Below the pieces are notes generated by a model, which searched no databases, was not told the DNA's origin, and saw nothing but the letters and a program-made list of their open reading frames with translations. Shown in pieces: positions 17,606 through 25,144 of a stretch of 50,536 nucleotides of DNA. The stretch is from positions 1 through 50,536 of the forward strand of contig NZ_AKJS01000008.1 of the NCBI RefSeq assembly GCF_000282215.1, given 5' to 3'. Source of the stretch: Pseudomonas sp. GM21. Lineage in GTDB: Bacteria > Pseudomonadota > Gammaproteobacteria > Pseudomonadales > Pseudomonadaceae. Within the stretch, counting starts at the first letter, position 1. Every line of letters starts with the position of its first letter. The position numbers were made by a program, and so were the translations under genes.

Positions 17606-17988
17606 CAAATGTAAACGCCTTGGTGGTTGTGAAAAGTAGCGGAGGCGCAGGGTTTGAACGGGGAAACCCGCCGGTCAAATCATGACGCCTGCGATTCGGG
17701 ACACACTTTAAAACAACCGCTGAAACACTTATGTCTGACGCTTCCGAGGGTGTTGGAGGACGATTCCCACAGAGCTGTGGGGTTTGCGAGAAGTGCGGGA
17801 TCTGACGCTGGAGAAGCGCACAACGCGACGGGCTTTGAAGATCACACGCTAAGCTTCAAGCGTCAGCGTGGTACCGAAATCCGGGATTGAAGCGTGGGTG
17901 TAGGTGAGCGCGAAGTTGCGTCACACACGGTTATCCCGAATGATGGGTAAAGTTGTATACAAAATTCATCGCTGAATGAGACAATATT
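17606..17988. other. 383-bp non-coding region with a 10-bp palindrome
   Basis: No convincing gene. It holds a CCCACAG/CTGTGGG hairpin near 17768-17783, and TTGTATACAA at 17953-17962, a perfect palindrome 26 bp before the molbindin start. The palindrome is of the kind bound by GntR-family regulators and could be an operator for that gene; no such regulator is encoded nearby. Confidence 0.45.
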
Positions 17989-18417
17989 ATGAAAGTCAGC
18001 GCGCGTAACGTATTCAAAGGCACCATCAGCCACCTGCAGCCGGGCGCGGTCAACGCCGAAGTCTCGCTGAAACTCTCCGGCGGCAACGAACTGGTCGCCG
18101 TCGTAACCATGGAAAGCGTGAAAAGCTTGGGTCTGGCGGTCGGCAAGGAAGCGGTCGCTCTGGTAAAGGCGCCGTGGGTCATGCTGATGACCGACTCCAG
18201 CGACATTCGCCTCTCGGCGCGTAATTGCCTGGAAGGTAAAGTCACCAGCGTCACCGACGGTGCGGTGAACGCCGAAGTGGTTATCAAGCTTGATGGCGGC
18301 AGTGAAGTTTATTCGATTGTTACCCGCGAAGCGGTTGCGGAGCTGGGACTGGCGCCGGGTGTGAGTGCCACGGCGGTGATTAAGGCGTCGCACATTATTT
18401 TGGGTGTGCCGGCCTGA
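17989..18417 (+). CDS. molybdate-binding protein with two TOBE (Mop) domains
   Basis: Small cytoplasmic molbindin-type protein of 142 aa made of two tandem TOBE/Mop domains. Each begins with an S-x-RN block (SARNVFKGTISHL and SARNCLEGKVTSV), contains GAVNAEV, and ends in a KAPWVML / KASHIIL strand. Family members oligomerise and store or buffer molybdate or tungstate. No mod transporter genes adjoin it, and moeB lies about 18 kb away. The ribosome site is weak (TGAGAC). Confidence 0.88.
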   Translation: MKVSARNVFKGTISHLQPGAVNAEVSLKLSGGNELVAVVTMESVKSLGLAVGKEAVALVKAPWVMLMTDSSDIRLSARNCLEGKVTSVTDGAVNAEVVIKLDGGSEVYSIVTREAVAELGLAPGVSATAVIKASHIILGVPA

Positions 18418-18435
18418 TTTAGGAATGACGCCTGA

Positions 18436-18807
18436 TCAAGATTGTTTTACTGGCTTGATCAGGCTCTCAGCCGGGATCCCGAACAACTCATGCAGTTTCC
18501 AGATCATTGGAAGCGTCAGGGCGCGTTTGCCATTGAGCACTTCATAAACCCGGTTTGTCCGGCCAATGGCAGGCGCAAGGTCCGAAGCGGAAAGGCCAGA
18601 TTGCTCCATACGAAATTTGATGGCGTCGATCGGATTAGGCAGATCGATCGGAAATTTTTTTGATTCATAAGCTTCGATCAGCGTGATCATGATGTCGAAG
18701 TAATCACCCTCAGGGGTGCCTGGCTCTGGTTCGTTGTCAAACAGTGCTGACACGTTTTGCAGAGCCGCACGGTAGTCCTCGTCGGTGTGAATCGGGTGAA
18801 TATTCAT
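18436..18807 (-). CDS. higA: HigA-type antitoxin
   Basis: Antitoxin and autorepressor of a HigBA toxin-antitoxin pair. The 123-aa chain has an acidic N-terminal region (IHTDEDYRAALQNVSALFDN) and a C-terminal Xre/HTH domain, about 65-118 (MEQSGLSASDLAPAIGRTNRVYEVLNGKRALTLPM). This layout matches E. coli HigA (YgjM) rather than the short HigA of the RelE-like systems. It starts two bases after the toxin stop, so the order is toxin first, as in other hig operons. Confidence 0.9.
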   Translation of the reverse strand: MNIHPIHTDEDYRAALQNVSALFDNEPEPGTPEGDYFDIMITLIEAYESKKFPIDLPNPIDAIKFRMEQSGLSASDLAPAIGRTNRVYEVLNGKRALTLPMIWKLHELFGIPAESLIKPVKQS

Positions 18808-18809
18808 GG

Positions 18810-19112
18810 TTACTCCATCTCGACGGTGTCGGCGTCGATTGCGTCGTACTGCTTGTGAGTGCAGACAAATTTTATGTATATGGCGCCGAAGCGATAGGCC
18901 ACAGCGACTACTAACCTGAAGTCGTCACCCTTGATGTTGAATACGACTCTGCGGCTTTTGAGAATACTGGCGGTAGCAAAGTGAGCCTTTATATCCAAAG
19001 GCGTTTTCCAGTTTGCATTTCTTGCCTCGTCAACCCAGGCCAGAAAGGATTGTTCCGAGTCTGGGTATTTCTCCCAAAACTTTTTCAACTGACTAATAGC
19101 GATGATTCTCAT
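18810..19112 (-). CDS. higB: HigB-type mRNA interferase toxin
   Basis: Ribosome-dependent mRNA-cleaving toxin of the HigB (YgjN) family, 100 aa. Seen: MRIIAISQLKKFWEKYPDSE at the N-terminus, VVFNIKGDDFRLVVAVAY in the core, and the family ending FVCTHKQYDAI (compare THKEYD in E. coli HigB). First gene of the higBA operon. No Shine-Dalgarno sequence precedes the ATG, and a predicted -10 lies only six bases upstream, so the transcript may be leaderless. As I recall, P. aeruginosa carries a different higBA in the same genomic neighbourhood. Confidence 0.9.
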   Translation of the reverse strand: MRIIAISQLKKFWEKYPDSEQSFLAWVDEARNANWKTPLDIKAHFATASILKSRRVVFNIKGDDFRLVVAVAYRFGAIYIKFVCTHKQYDAIDADTVEME

Positions 19113-19117
19113 GGCAC

Positions 19118-19152
19118 GAGCCTAGTCCCGTGCTGGGACTGATGCAAGTCTG
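19118..19152 (-). promoter_or_regulatory. higBA promoter with inverted-repeat operator
   Basis: On the minus strand TTGCAT (-35), 17 bases and TAGGCT (-10) precede higB. The spacer holds the inverted repeat AGTCCC-N5-GGGACT (19124-19140), where HigA-like repressors usually bind. Sequence pattern only. Confidence 0.5.
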
Positions 19153-19318
19153 TGGAGGGAAATTCGAAGGGTGGGGGAGCGAATTTGACTCTCATAGTCA
19201 GGTTCTGCGGACAGCTAATTCGATGGGACAAAGGCTGACGCGGAACTCTACCCAAGAAACAGTTTTTTGCGTGTAGGAAATGGCATCACGCGACAGCTGA
19301 TCAGAATGTGATACCTGT

Positions 19319-19353
19319 AAAAAAGGGCCTACCTCCCGGTAAGCCCTTTTTCA
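19319..19353. terminator. bidirectional terminator after ggt
   Basis: AAAAGGGCCTACC pairs with GGTAAGCCCTTTT with one mismatch, flanked by A and T runs. On the minus strand it ends the gamma-glutamyltransferase transcript. Confidence 0.85.
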
Positions 19354-19367
19354 TTCCCATGTACGAA

Positions 19368-21200
19368 TCAATCCCCCAATGCTTCCCCCTCGCGCCGAGG
19401 ATCGGCCCCACCGGCCAGCGATGCGTTTCCATGCACATCCCTGGCCCGAACAATCGCCTGGGTGCCACTGGTCATGTCGATCTCACTCACGTTATGCCCT
19501 TTGTCCTTCAGTGCCTGAATCAACTCGGCGCTGAACTCACCCCGTTCCAGCTCCGTCGGGCCGTTGCGGCTGCCGAAGTTGGGGAGGTTGATGGCGGCTT
19601 GTGGGTCGAGGTTCCAGTCGAGCAGGCCAATGGTGGATTTGGCCACGTACTCGATGATTTGCGAGCCGCCGGGGGAGCCAAGGGTGGCGAGGAATTCACC
19701 GCTCTGACGGTCGAAGATCAGTGTCGGCGCCATTGAGGAGCGTGGGCGTTTGCCGGGCTCGACGCGGTTGGCGACTTTTTGCCCGTTTTCTTCGGGGATA
19801 AATGAAAAGTCGGTCAGCTCGTTATTGAGCAGGAACCCTTGGACCATCACATGCGAGCCGAATCCGGATTCAATGGTGGTGGTCATCGACACGGCGCCGC
19901 CTTGGTCATCCACGGCCACAACCTGTGAGGTGGAGATACGCAGCGGCGAACGGTCCGGCGCGTAGGCCACCTGAATGCCTGGCGGGGTGCCGGGTTTGGC
20001 CACGCCCATGCTGCGATCACCGATCAGGGCGGCGCGGCTGGCCAGATAAGCCGGGTCGACCAGCCCTTTGACAGGCACGGGCACGAAGTCGGCGTCGGCC
20101 ACGTACAGCGCGCGGTCAGCATAAGCCAGGCGCTCGGCTTCTGCGATCAGGTGCACCGCTTCCGGAGCGGGCTCCGTGCCTGCGGGTTTGTCGGTCTTGA
20201 TCGGTATAAGCGGTGCCAGGGCGAAACGCGGATCACGGGTTTCCAGGGCCTGCAGGGTGCCGAGGATCTGCGCCACGGCGATCCCGCCCGACGACGGCGG
20301 CGGCATGCCACACACCTGCCAGCGTTTGTAGTCGGTGCACAGCGGCGCGCGTTCCTTGGCCTGGTAGCCTTGGAGATCGCTCAGTGACAGGCTGCCGGGG
20401 TTGGCGTGGCCCTGAACCTTGGTGACGATCTCCTGCGCGATGGCGCCTTTGTACAGCGCGTCAGGGCCTTCGTTGGCGATGCGTTTCAGCACCGCAGCCA
20501 GTTCAGGATTCTTTAACAGTGTGCCGGCGGCTTTCGGGCTGCCATCAGTGTTCAGAAAGTAGGCCGCCATGTCCGGCGAGCTGCGCATGGACGAGTCCGA
20601 GGCGATCAACAGATGTAGGCGCGGCGAGATGGGGAAACCTTTTTCCGCGAGTTGGATGGCCGGTTCGAACAGCGTCACCCACGGAAGACGACCGTGTTTG
20701 CGATGGGCCAACTCAAGCGCTCGCAACACACCAGGCGTCCCCACCGAGCGACCGCCAATCTGCGCCTGGGTGAAGGCCATCGGTGTGCCGTCGGCCTGTA
20801 GGAAAAGTTTCTCGGTGGCGCCGGCGGGGGCGGTTTCGCGACCGTCGAAGGTGCGTACAGCCTGGCCATCCCAGAGCACGATCAATGCGCCGCCGCCAAT
20901 GCCGGAGGATTGTGGTTCGACCAGCGTCAGCACCGCTTGCATCGCAATGGTGGCATCAATTGCCGAGCCCCCCTGACGCAGCATCTCCCGACCGGCCTGG
21001 GCCGCCAGAGGATTGGCCGCTGCCGCCATATGTCTGGACGCGTACCGGGTTTGCAGGTCGGTGCGATAGCCCGAGGCGCTTTCTGGCGCGACCGGCAACG
21101 TCGACGTCGGTGGCGCGTTACAGGCGGTGAGTATTAACGCAGTAGCGATCAGCGACACGGCCGAGCGGCGATAGCGGCTCAAGTGGAAGGCTGGGATCAC
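19368..21200 (-). CDS. ggt: gamma-glutamyltransferase, predicted lipoprotein
   Basis: Self-processing N-terminal-nucleophile enzyme that hydrolyses or transfers the gamma-glutamyl group of glutathione in the periplasm. Seen: SGIGGGALIVLWDG, the FDGRETAP block, and the autocleavage region ISTSQVVAVDDQGGAVS, where the Thr of STSQ aligns with catalytic Thr391 of E. coli GGT, followed by LLNNELTDFS. The N-terminus SAVSLIATALILTACNAPP is a lipoprotein signal with lipobox LTAC. The frame stays open to 21470, but GTG 21200 has GGAG nine bases upstream and gives a normal 610-aa precursor whose signal peptide begins properly. Monocistronic with its own terminator. Confidence 0.92.
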   Translation of the reverse strand: MIPAFHLSRYRRSAVSLIATALILTACNAPPTSTLPVAPESASGYRTDLQTRYASRHMAAAANPLAAQAGREMLRQGGSAIDATIAMQAVLTLVEPQSSGIGGGALIVLWDGQAVRTFDGRETAPAGATEKLFLQADGTPMAFTQAQIGGRSVGTPGVLRALELAHRKHGRLPWVTLFEPAIQLAEKGFPISPRLHLLIASDSSMRSSPDMAAYFLNTDGSPKAAGTLLKNPELAAVLKRIANEGPDALYKGAIAQEIVTKVQGHANPGSLSLSDLQGYQAKERAPLCTDYKRWQVCGMPPPSSGGIAVAQILGTLQALETRDPRFALAPLIPIKTDKPAGTEPAPEAVHLIAEAERLAYADRALYVADADFVPVPVKGLVDPAYLASRAALIGDRSMGVAKPGTPPGIQVAYAPDRSPLRISTSQVVAVDDQGGAVSMTTTIESGFGSHVMVQGFLLNNELTDFSFIPEENGQKVANRVEPGKRPRSSMAPTLIFDRQSGEFLATLGSPGGSQIIEYVAKSTIGLLDWNLDPQAAINLPNFGSRNGPTELERGEFSAELIQALKDKGHNVSEIDMTSGTQAIVRARDVHGNASLAGGADPRREGEALGD

Positions 21201-21364
21201 GTTAGGGCACTCCGTCCGTGGGAAAGTTACCGGGACTGTATCGGTCGCCTCGGGATGGCGCAAACCAAGGCCTACAGTAAAGCTGCTTTTATCCTTCATG
21301 AGTCGACGGATTTTCTGTAGGGTCGAGTGCAACCGACGGGCCAGAAGATCAACAAGAGGCAGAC

Positions 21365-22474
21365 ATGCACACCGAGTTCCCCACCCAGCCGAGTTACCGT
21401 ACTCAGCGAGAACAGTTCCTCGCGGCAGCCAACGAAGCCGGTGCAACGTTGACCGAGTACCCGCATCCACTCAAAGGGCCTTTCGGGGAGTCGTTGAGCA
21501 CTGACGTGGCGGTGCTGGGTGATCCAGGCGCCAAGCGCTTACTCATCGCGCTGAGCGGCACCCATGGCGTCGAAGGCTTTTATGGTTCGGGTTGCCAGAT
21601 CAAATGGATGCAGGACTTGGGCAAGCGCACACTGCCGGCCGATGTCGCCGTGGTGTTCGTTCACTTGATCAATCCCTGGGGCACCGCCTGGCTGCGGCGG
21701 GTGAACGAAGACAACATCGACCTGAACCGCAATCACCTGAACTTCGAGCGCCCGCTGCCGGACAATCAGGCATACGCAACGCTGCATGACATCTACGCCT
21801 GCACCGAGCTGCAAGGTCCCGAGCGTGAGCGCGCCGATGCCTTGCTCGACGCGCAAATTCGCACCCATGGCTGGCCGGCGGTGATGTCGATTGTCGAGGG
21901 CGGCCAGCACAGCCACCCCGACGGTCTGTTTTACGGCGGGCTGGCGCCAAGCTGGTCGAACCGCACGCTGCACGCGATCCTGCAAAAGCACATTGCCCAC
22001 GCCGACGTGGTCATGTGTTTCGACTTGCACACGGGCGCCGGCGAGTACGGTCATCCGATGTTGCTGACAATCACCGAGGCGGCTTATCCCGCGCTTCCGG
22101 AGGCGCAGGCCATTTACGGCCCATGGCTCTACACGCTGCTGACCGGTGCCGACACCTTGAGCGAAACCGGTGTGGCGGCGACGGCTACCGGCTACACCTC
22201 CCAAGCGTTAATCGACGCGTTGCCGCAGGTACGGTTGATGCCTTTTGTGATTGAGTGCGGAACGTATCCGGGGGCGGACGTGCATCGTCATTTGCGCGAT
22301 GACCACTGGCTGCATCTGCATGGCAACCCGAATGATGCGGTAGGGCGCGGGATCAAGTTGAATCTGCTGGAGCAGTTCTATCCGGCCGACAGCGATTGGC
22401 AGGCGATGGTCTGGCTGCGCACCTGGCAAATTTGGGAGCGTGCGTTGTCCGCGTTGCCGACGATTCGCCTCTGA
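21365..22474 (+). CDS. DUF2817 / M14-like zinc peptidase
   Basis: 369-aa DUF2817 protein, related to M14 zinc carboxypeptidases. Candidate metal and catalytic sites: SGTHGVEGFYGS (His ligand, about residue 66), DLNRNH near 121, FDLHTGAGEYGHP (His ligand, about 220) and VIECGTYPG (catalytic Glu, about 298). No signal peptide. The start follows AAGAGG. Divergent from ggt; a link between the two in peptide or glutathione-conjugate breakdown is possible but not shown. The true substrate is unknown. Confidence 0.82.
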   Translation: MHTEFPTQPSYRTQREQFLAAANEAGATLTEYPHPLKGPFGESLSTDVAVLGDPGAKRLLIALSGTHGVEGFYGSGCQIKWMQDLGKRTLPADVAVVFVHLINPWGTAWLRRVNEDNIDLNRNHLNFERPLPDNQAYATLHDIYACTELQGPERERADALLDAQIRTHGWPAVMSIVEGGQHSHPDGLFYGGLAPSWSNRTLHAILQKHIAHADVVMCFDLHTGAGEYGHPMLLTITEAAYPALPEAQAIYGPWLYTLLTGADTLSETGVAATATGYTSQALIDALPQVRLMPFVIECGTYPGADVHRHLRDDHWLHLHGNPNDAVGRGIKLNLLEQFYPADSDWQAMVWLRTWQIWERALSALPTIRL

Positions 22475-22482
22475 AGCGGATC

Positions 22483-22515
22483 ACCCTGAACCCATGGGGT
22501 TCAGGGTACTTTTTT
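22483..22515 (+). terminator. rho-independent terminator after the DUF2817 gene
   Basis: Perfect 11-bp stem ACCCTGAACCC / GGGTTCAGGGT with a three-base loop, followed by ACTTTTTT. Confidence 0.9.
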
Positions 22516-22523
22516 CGAGGCAT

Positions 22524-22557
22524 AAAAAAACGGCCTACCTTTCGGTAAGCCGTTTTT
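22524..22557. terminator. bidirectional terminator beside tRNA-Met
   Basis: AAACGGCCTACC pairs with GGTAAGCCGTTT, flanked by A and T runs. It ends the minus-strand tRNA-Met transcript. The stem-loop is almost identical to the terminator at 19319. Confidence 0.85.
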
Positions 22558-22563
22558 AGTACT

Positions 22564-22640
22564 TGGTGGCTACACAGGGACTTGAACCCCGGACCCCAGC
22601 ATTATGAATGCTATGCTCTAACCAACTGAGCTATGTAGCC
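22564..22640 (-). tRNA. tRNA-Met (CAT anticodon), elongator type
   Basis: A 77-base cloverleaf on the minus strand with encoded CCA. Acceptor GGCTACA pairs with TGTAGCC, the D arm contains AGCTCAGTTGGTTAGAGC, the anticodon loop is TTCATAA and the T arm contains GGTTCAAGTCC. The sequence is close to E. coli metT (elongator), not the initiator. The tRNA-Ile2 alternative, which also has a CAT anticodon, is less likely from the acceptor sequence. Confidence 0.95.
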
Positions 22641-22756
22641 AAGTGGCGCGCATTATTGGCTTGGAACGACGATGTGTCAAGCGTAAATCTAAAATATTTC
22701 TCTACGCTTTCAACTGCTTATCCTCCTGACCCGAAAAAACGGGCCGGAGGAGGACG

Positions 22757-24811
22757 TCAACTGAGCTGAAATCTCCCGGTATTCGCGCTCAGGGCCTTGC
22801 TGCCTTGGCTCAAGGTGTCCGCCGCCAGGTTCACCGCCCGCGCGCCTTCCAGCAACCTTACTGCCGCCTGATCGACTTGCTGAATGTTGCCGCTGACTTC
22901 ATCGGCGGTACTGGCCTGTTCTTCCACCGCGGTCGCGATGTGCGCCAGGGTGTCGGTCACGCCTTGCACCGCGAGGGCGATTTCCCCGAGGCGTTCGCCC
23001 AGGCCGGTGACGGATTGGGCATCATTTTGTGCCTGGTTACAGGCCGCTTCCATCAGGCTGACCGCCTCATTCACGGTGCTGCGCAAGCTGTCGACCGTGC
23101 CGGCAATTTGCGCGGTGGAAGACTGGGTGCGTTGCGAAAGGCTGCGCACTTCATCGGCCACCACGGCGAAGCCGCGGCCTTGTTCTCCTGCACGAGCCGC
23201 CTCGATCGCGGCATTGAGCGCCAACAGGTTGGTTTGCTCGGCGACCCCGCGAATGGTATCGACCACCAGTTGAATCTGTTGCCCTTGCTCACTGACCCGA
23301 CCCAGTGCCGCGGCGGTGTCGTTCAAGCGCTGATTGAGCTGCTGAATGCTGGCGGTGGTGCGCTGGCTGTCTCGGCTGCTGTCGGCGGCAATGCGCTGGG
23401 TGTGCTGAGCGCTGCCTGACGCCTGTTCGCAGCTCTGGGCGACCCCTTGAGAGGTGGCCGCCAGTTGCGTGGCCGCTGTGGCGATCTGGCTGATTTGCAA
23501 CTGTTGCGCTTCGACTTCGCCGAGTGCGCCACTGGAGTGATGGTTGAGCGTGCGCACCGCGTTGCTCACCTGCAAGGTTTCGTGATCGACCCCCTGCAGA
23601 CTGTTGCGCAATTGCACCACGGCGACGTTCAGGGCCGTGCTGATAGCCGCCAGTTCATCGCGGCCCTGCACGGGGGCTTGCAGGCTCAGATTGCCGTCAC
23701 GCAAGGCTTCGGCCAGCAGCGTAATTCCGCTGGCGCTGCGACGGATCGAGGCTTGCAGGCAGATAAACAGGTACAGCGCAGCCAGTAGCAGGCAGCCAAA
23801 GATCGTCGCCACCACAATGAACTGGCGAATCGCCGAGCCGTGGTAGTAATCCAGGCGCTGATCCAATGACATCAACGATTGCTGGCGCAGGGAAGCAAGG
23901 TCGGTGAGCAGGGTGTCGAGGTTGCGTTCAAACTCTTCTGGCTTGAGATTGATGCTGCCGCCGAATACACCGTCATCCAGCACCTTCAGACTCACGTCGA
24001 GCTGTTTGAGGCTGCCTTGGTACTGCCCGGCCCAGTGTTGCAATTCGCTGGGCAGGCGGGCTTCCAGAAGCGTGGCAGTTTTCACCAGCTGCTCGCGGGC
24101 ATCGCCGATACGGCTGCGCAGGTCCCGCAGTTGCAGACGGCTTTGCAGGGTGAACTGCCCAGAGACAACCGACGCCTGACCGACGCTGGCCAGGCGCCCG
24201 ACCCGTTCGATCAGGTCCGGCGCGTGCTGGATGGAGATCTGCGTCAGCAGATAGGTTTCCAGCCACGGCGCCAGTGTCAGGCGATTGTCCATGGCGATCT
24301 GTTCGCGCAGGGCTTGCAGTGAGCTCAAGGCGTTGGTGAAACGATCGTAACCGTCCGGCCACCAACCGACGCTGCTCAGGCTTTTCGAGTCCAAGCCATT
24401 GAGGGCGGTTTGCAGGGCTTGATAACGGGTCAGCGTTTCGTCCTTGGCGTCTTCCGCTTCCAGCGCGTTGCCGAGGTCTGAGGTGGCCTGAGCAACAGCA
24501 GGTTGAACCGCTTCAAACGCAGCCATCGCGGCGAGGGTGGCGGGCGTCGGTTGGCGATTGGTTTCCGTGGCACGCCAGCGAGCCGCGCGATCACGCTGGG
24601 CCGCGAGCAGGTTGTCGAGCGCATCCAGCGCGAGCAGCTGACGCACACCGGCTCGTTCGCCGGAGATCAGGCTGAGTTTGGCGCGGTAATCCTGACCGAT
24701 CATCAGCAGGCTGCCGGCCAGCGGCAGGATGAACAGGAGAAACAACAGCTGAAATTTGCGTGCGAAGCCAAAACGCCCCAGCAACCCGATCCCCGGTGAT
24801 AAAAACGACAT
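22757..24811 (-). CDS. membrane methyl-accepting chemotaxis protein
   Basis: Chemoreceptor of 684 aa. An N-terminal membrane helix (about 18-38) is followed by a large helical periplasmic sensor domain (about 40-330), a second membrane helix (about 338-360), a HAMP-like segment (ASGITLLAEALRDGNLSL) and a cytoplasmic signalling domain with [18 protein letters not shown] and [15 protein letters not shown]. The sensor domain is a long helical bundle; its ligand cannot be deduced. ATG 24811 has AGGAG nine bases upstream; the open frame extends 72 codons further without a ribosome site. It lies next to, and transcribed away from, the exporter gene fsr. Confidence 0.92.
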   Translation of the reverse strand: MSFLSPGIGLLGRFGFARKFQLLFLLFILPLAGSLLMIGQDYRAKLSLISGERAGVRQLLALDALDNLLAAQRDRAARWRATETNRQPTPATLAAMAAFEAVQPAVAQATSDLGNALEAEDAKDETLTRYQALQTALNGLDSKSLSSVGWWPDGYDRFTNALSSLQALREQIAMDNRLTLAPWLETYLLTQISIQHAPDLIERVGRLASVGQASVVSGQFTLQSRLQLRDLRSRIGDAREQLVKTATLLEARLPSELQHWAGQYQGSLKQLDVSLKVLDDGVFGGSINLKPEEFERNLDTLLTDLASLRQQSLMSLDQRLDYYHGSAIRQFIVVATIFGCLLLAALYLFICLQASIRRSASGITLLAEALRDGNLSLQAPVQGRDELAAISTALNVAVVQLRNSLQGVDHETLQVSNAVRTLNHHSSGALGEVEAQQLQISQIATAATQLAATSQGVAQSCEQASGSAQHTQRIAADSSRDSQRTTASIQQLNQRLNDTAAALGRVSEQGQQIQLVVDTIRGVAEQTNLLALNAAIEAARAGEQGRGFAVVADEVRSLSQRTQSSTAQIAGTVDSLRSTVNEAVSLMEAACNQAQNDAQSVTGLGERLGEIALAVQGVTDTLAHIATAVEEQASTADEVSGNIQQVDQAAVRLLEGARAVNLAADTLSQGSKALSANTGRFQLS

Positions 24812-25144
24812 GCCCCATGACTCCTGTGGACACCACGCACCATCGGCGTGCGTCGAGGTCATTGCGACCGCGACCTGCGCCCTTGTAAAAGGCCTCGAAA
24901 GTTCACCCTCGCCAGCTCTGTAGGCCGACTCTGTAGCGAAACTTCCCATTCTCGGCCCCCTTTGTAAGGGGCCCGCGTTGAAGGGGTAAAACAACGCAAG
25001 ATTTAGACCATGGCGTTGCGCTACCACCCCTGGGGCGTTGAATATTTAGTTCGTTAGCTGGCTAAGGGGATGGCGCTGTCGCAGCTAAAAATGGCACATT
25101 GACGCACCTGCCCGCGTGCACCCATCCGCTGTACGGAAATACTC
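24812..25144. other. 333-bp divergent intergenic region
   Basis: No gene seen. It separates the chemoreceptor and the exporter and should carry both promoters. A GGCCCC/GGGGCC hairpin lies at about 24954-24973. Confidence 0.5.

Noticed and set aside
17654..17890. Possible 78-codon gene in the intergenic region before the molbindin gene
   Set aside because: No ribosome site, irregular composition and no recognisable sequence; treated as non-coding.
22564..22640. tRNA-Met as an integration site for a genomic island
   Set aside because: No integrase gene and no repeat of the tRNA 3' end were noticed in the window.
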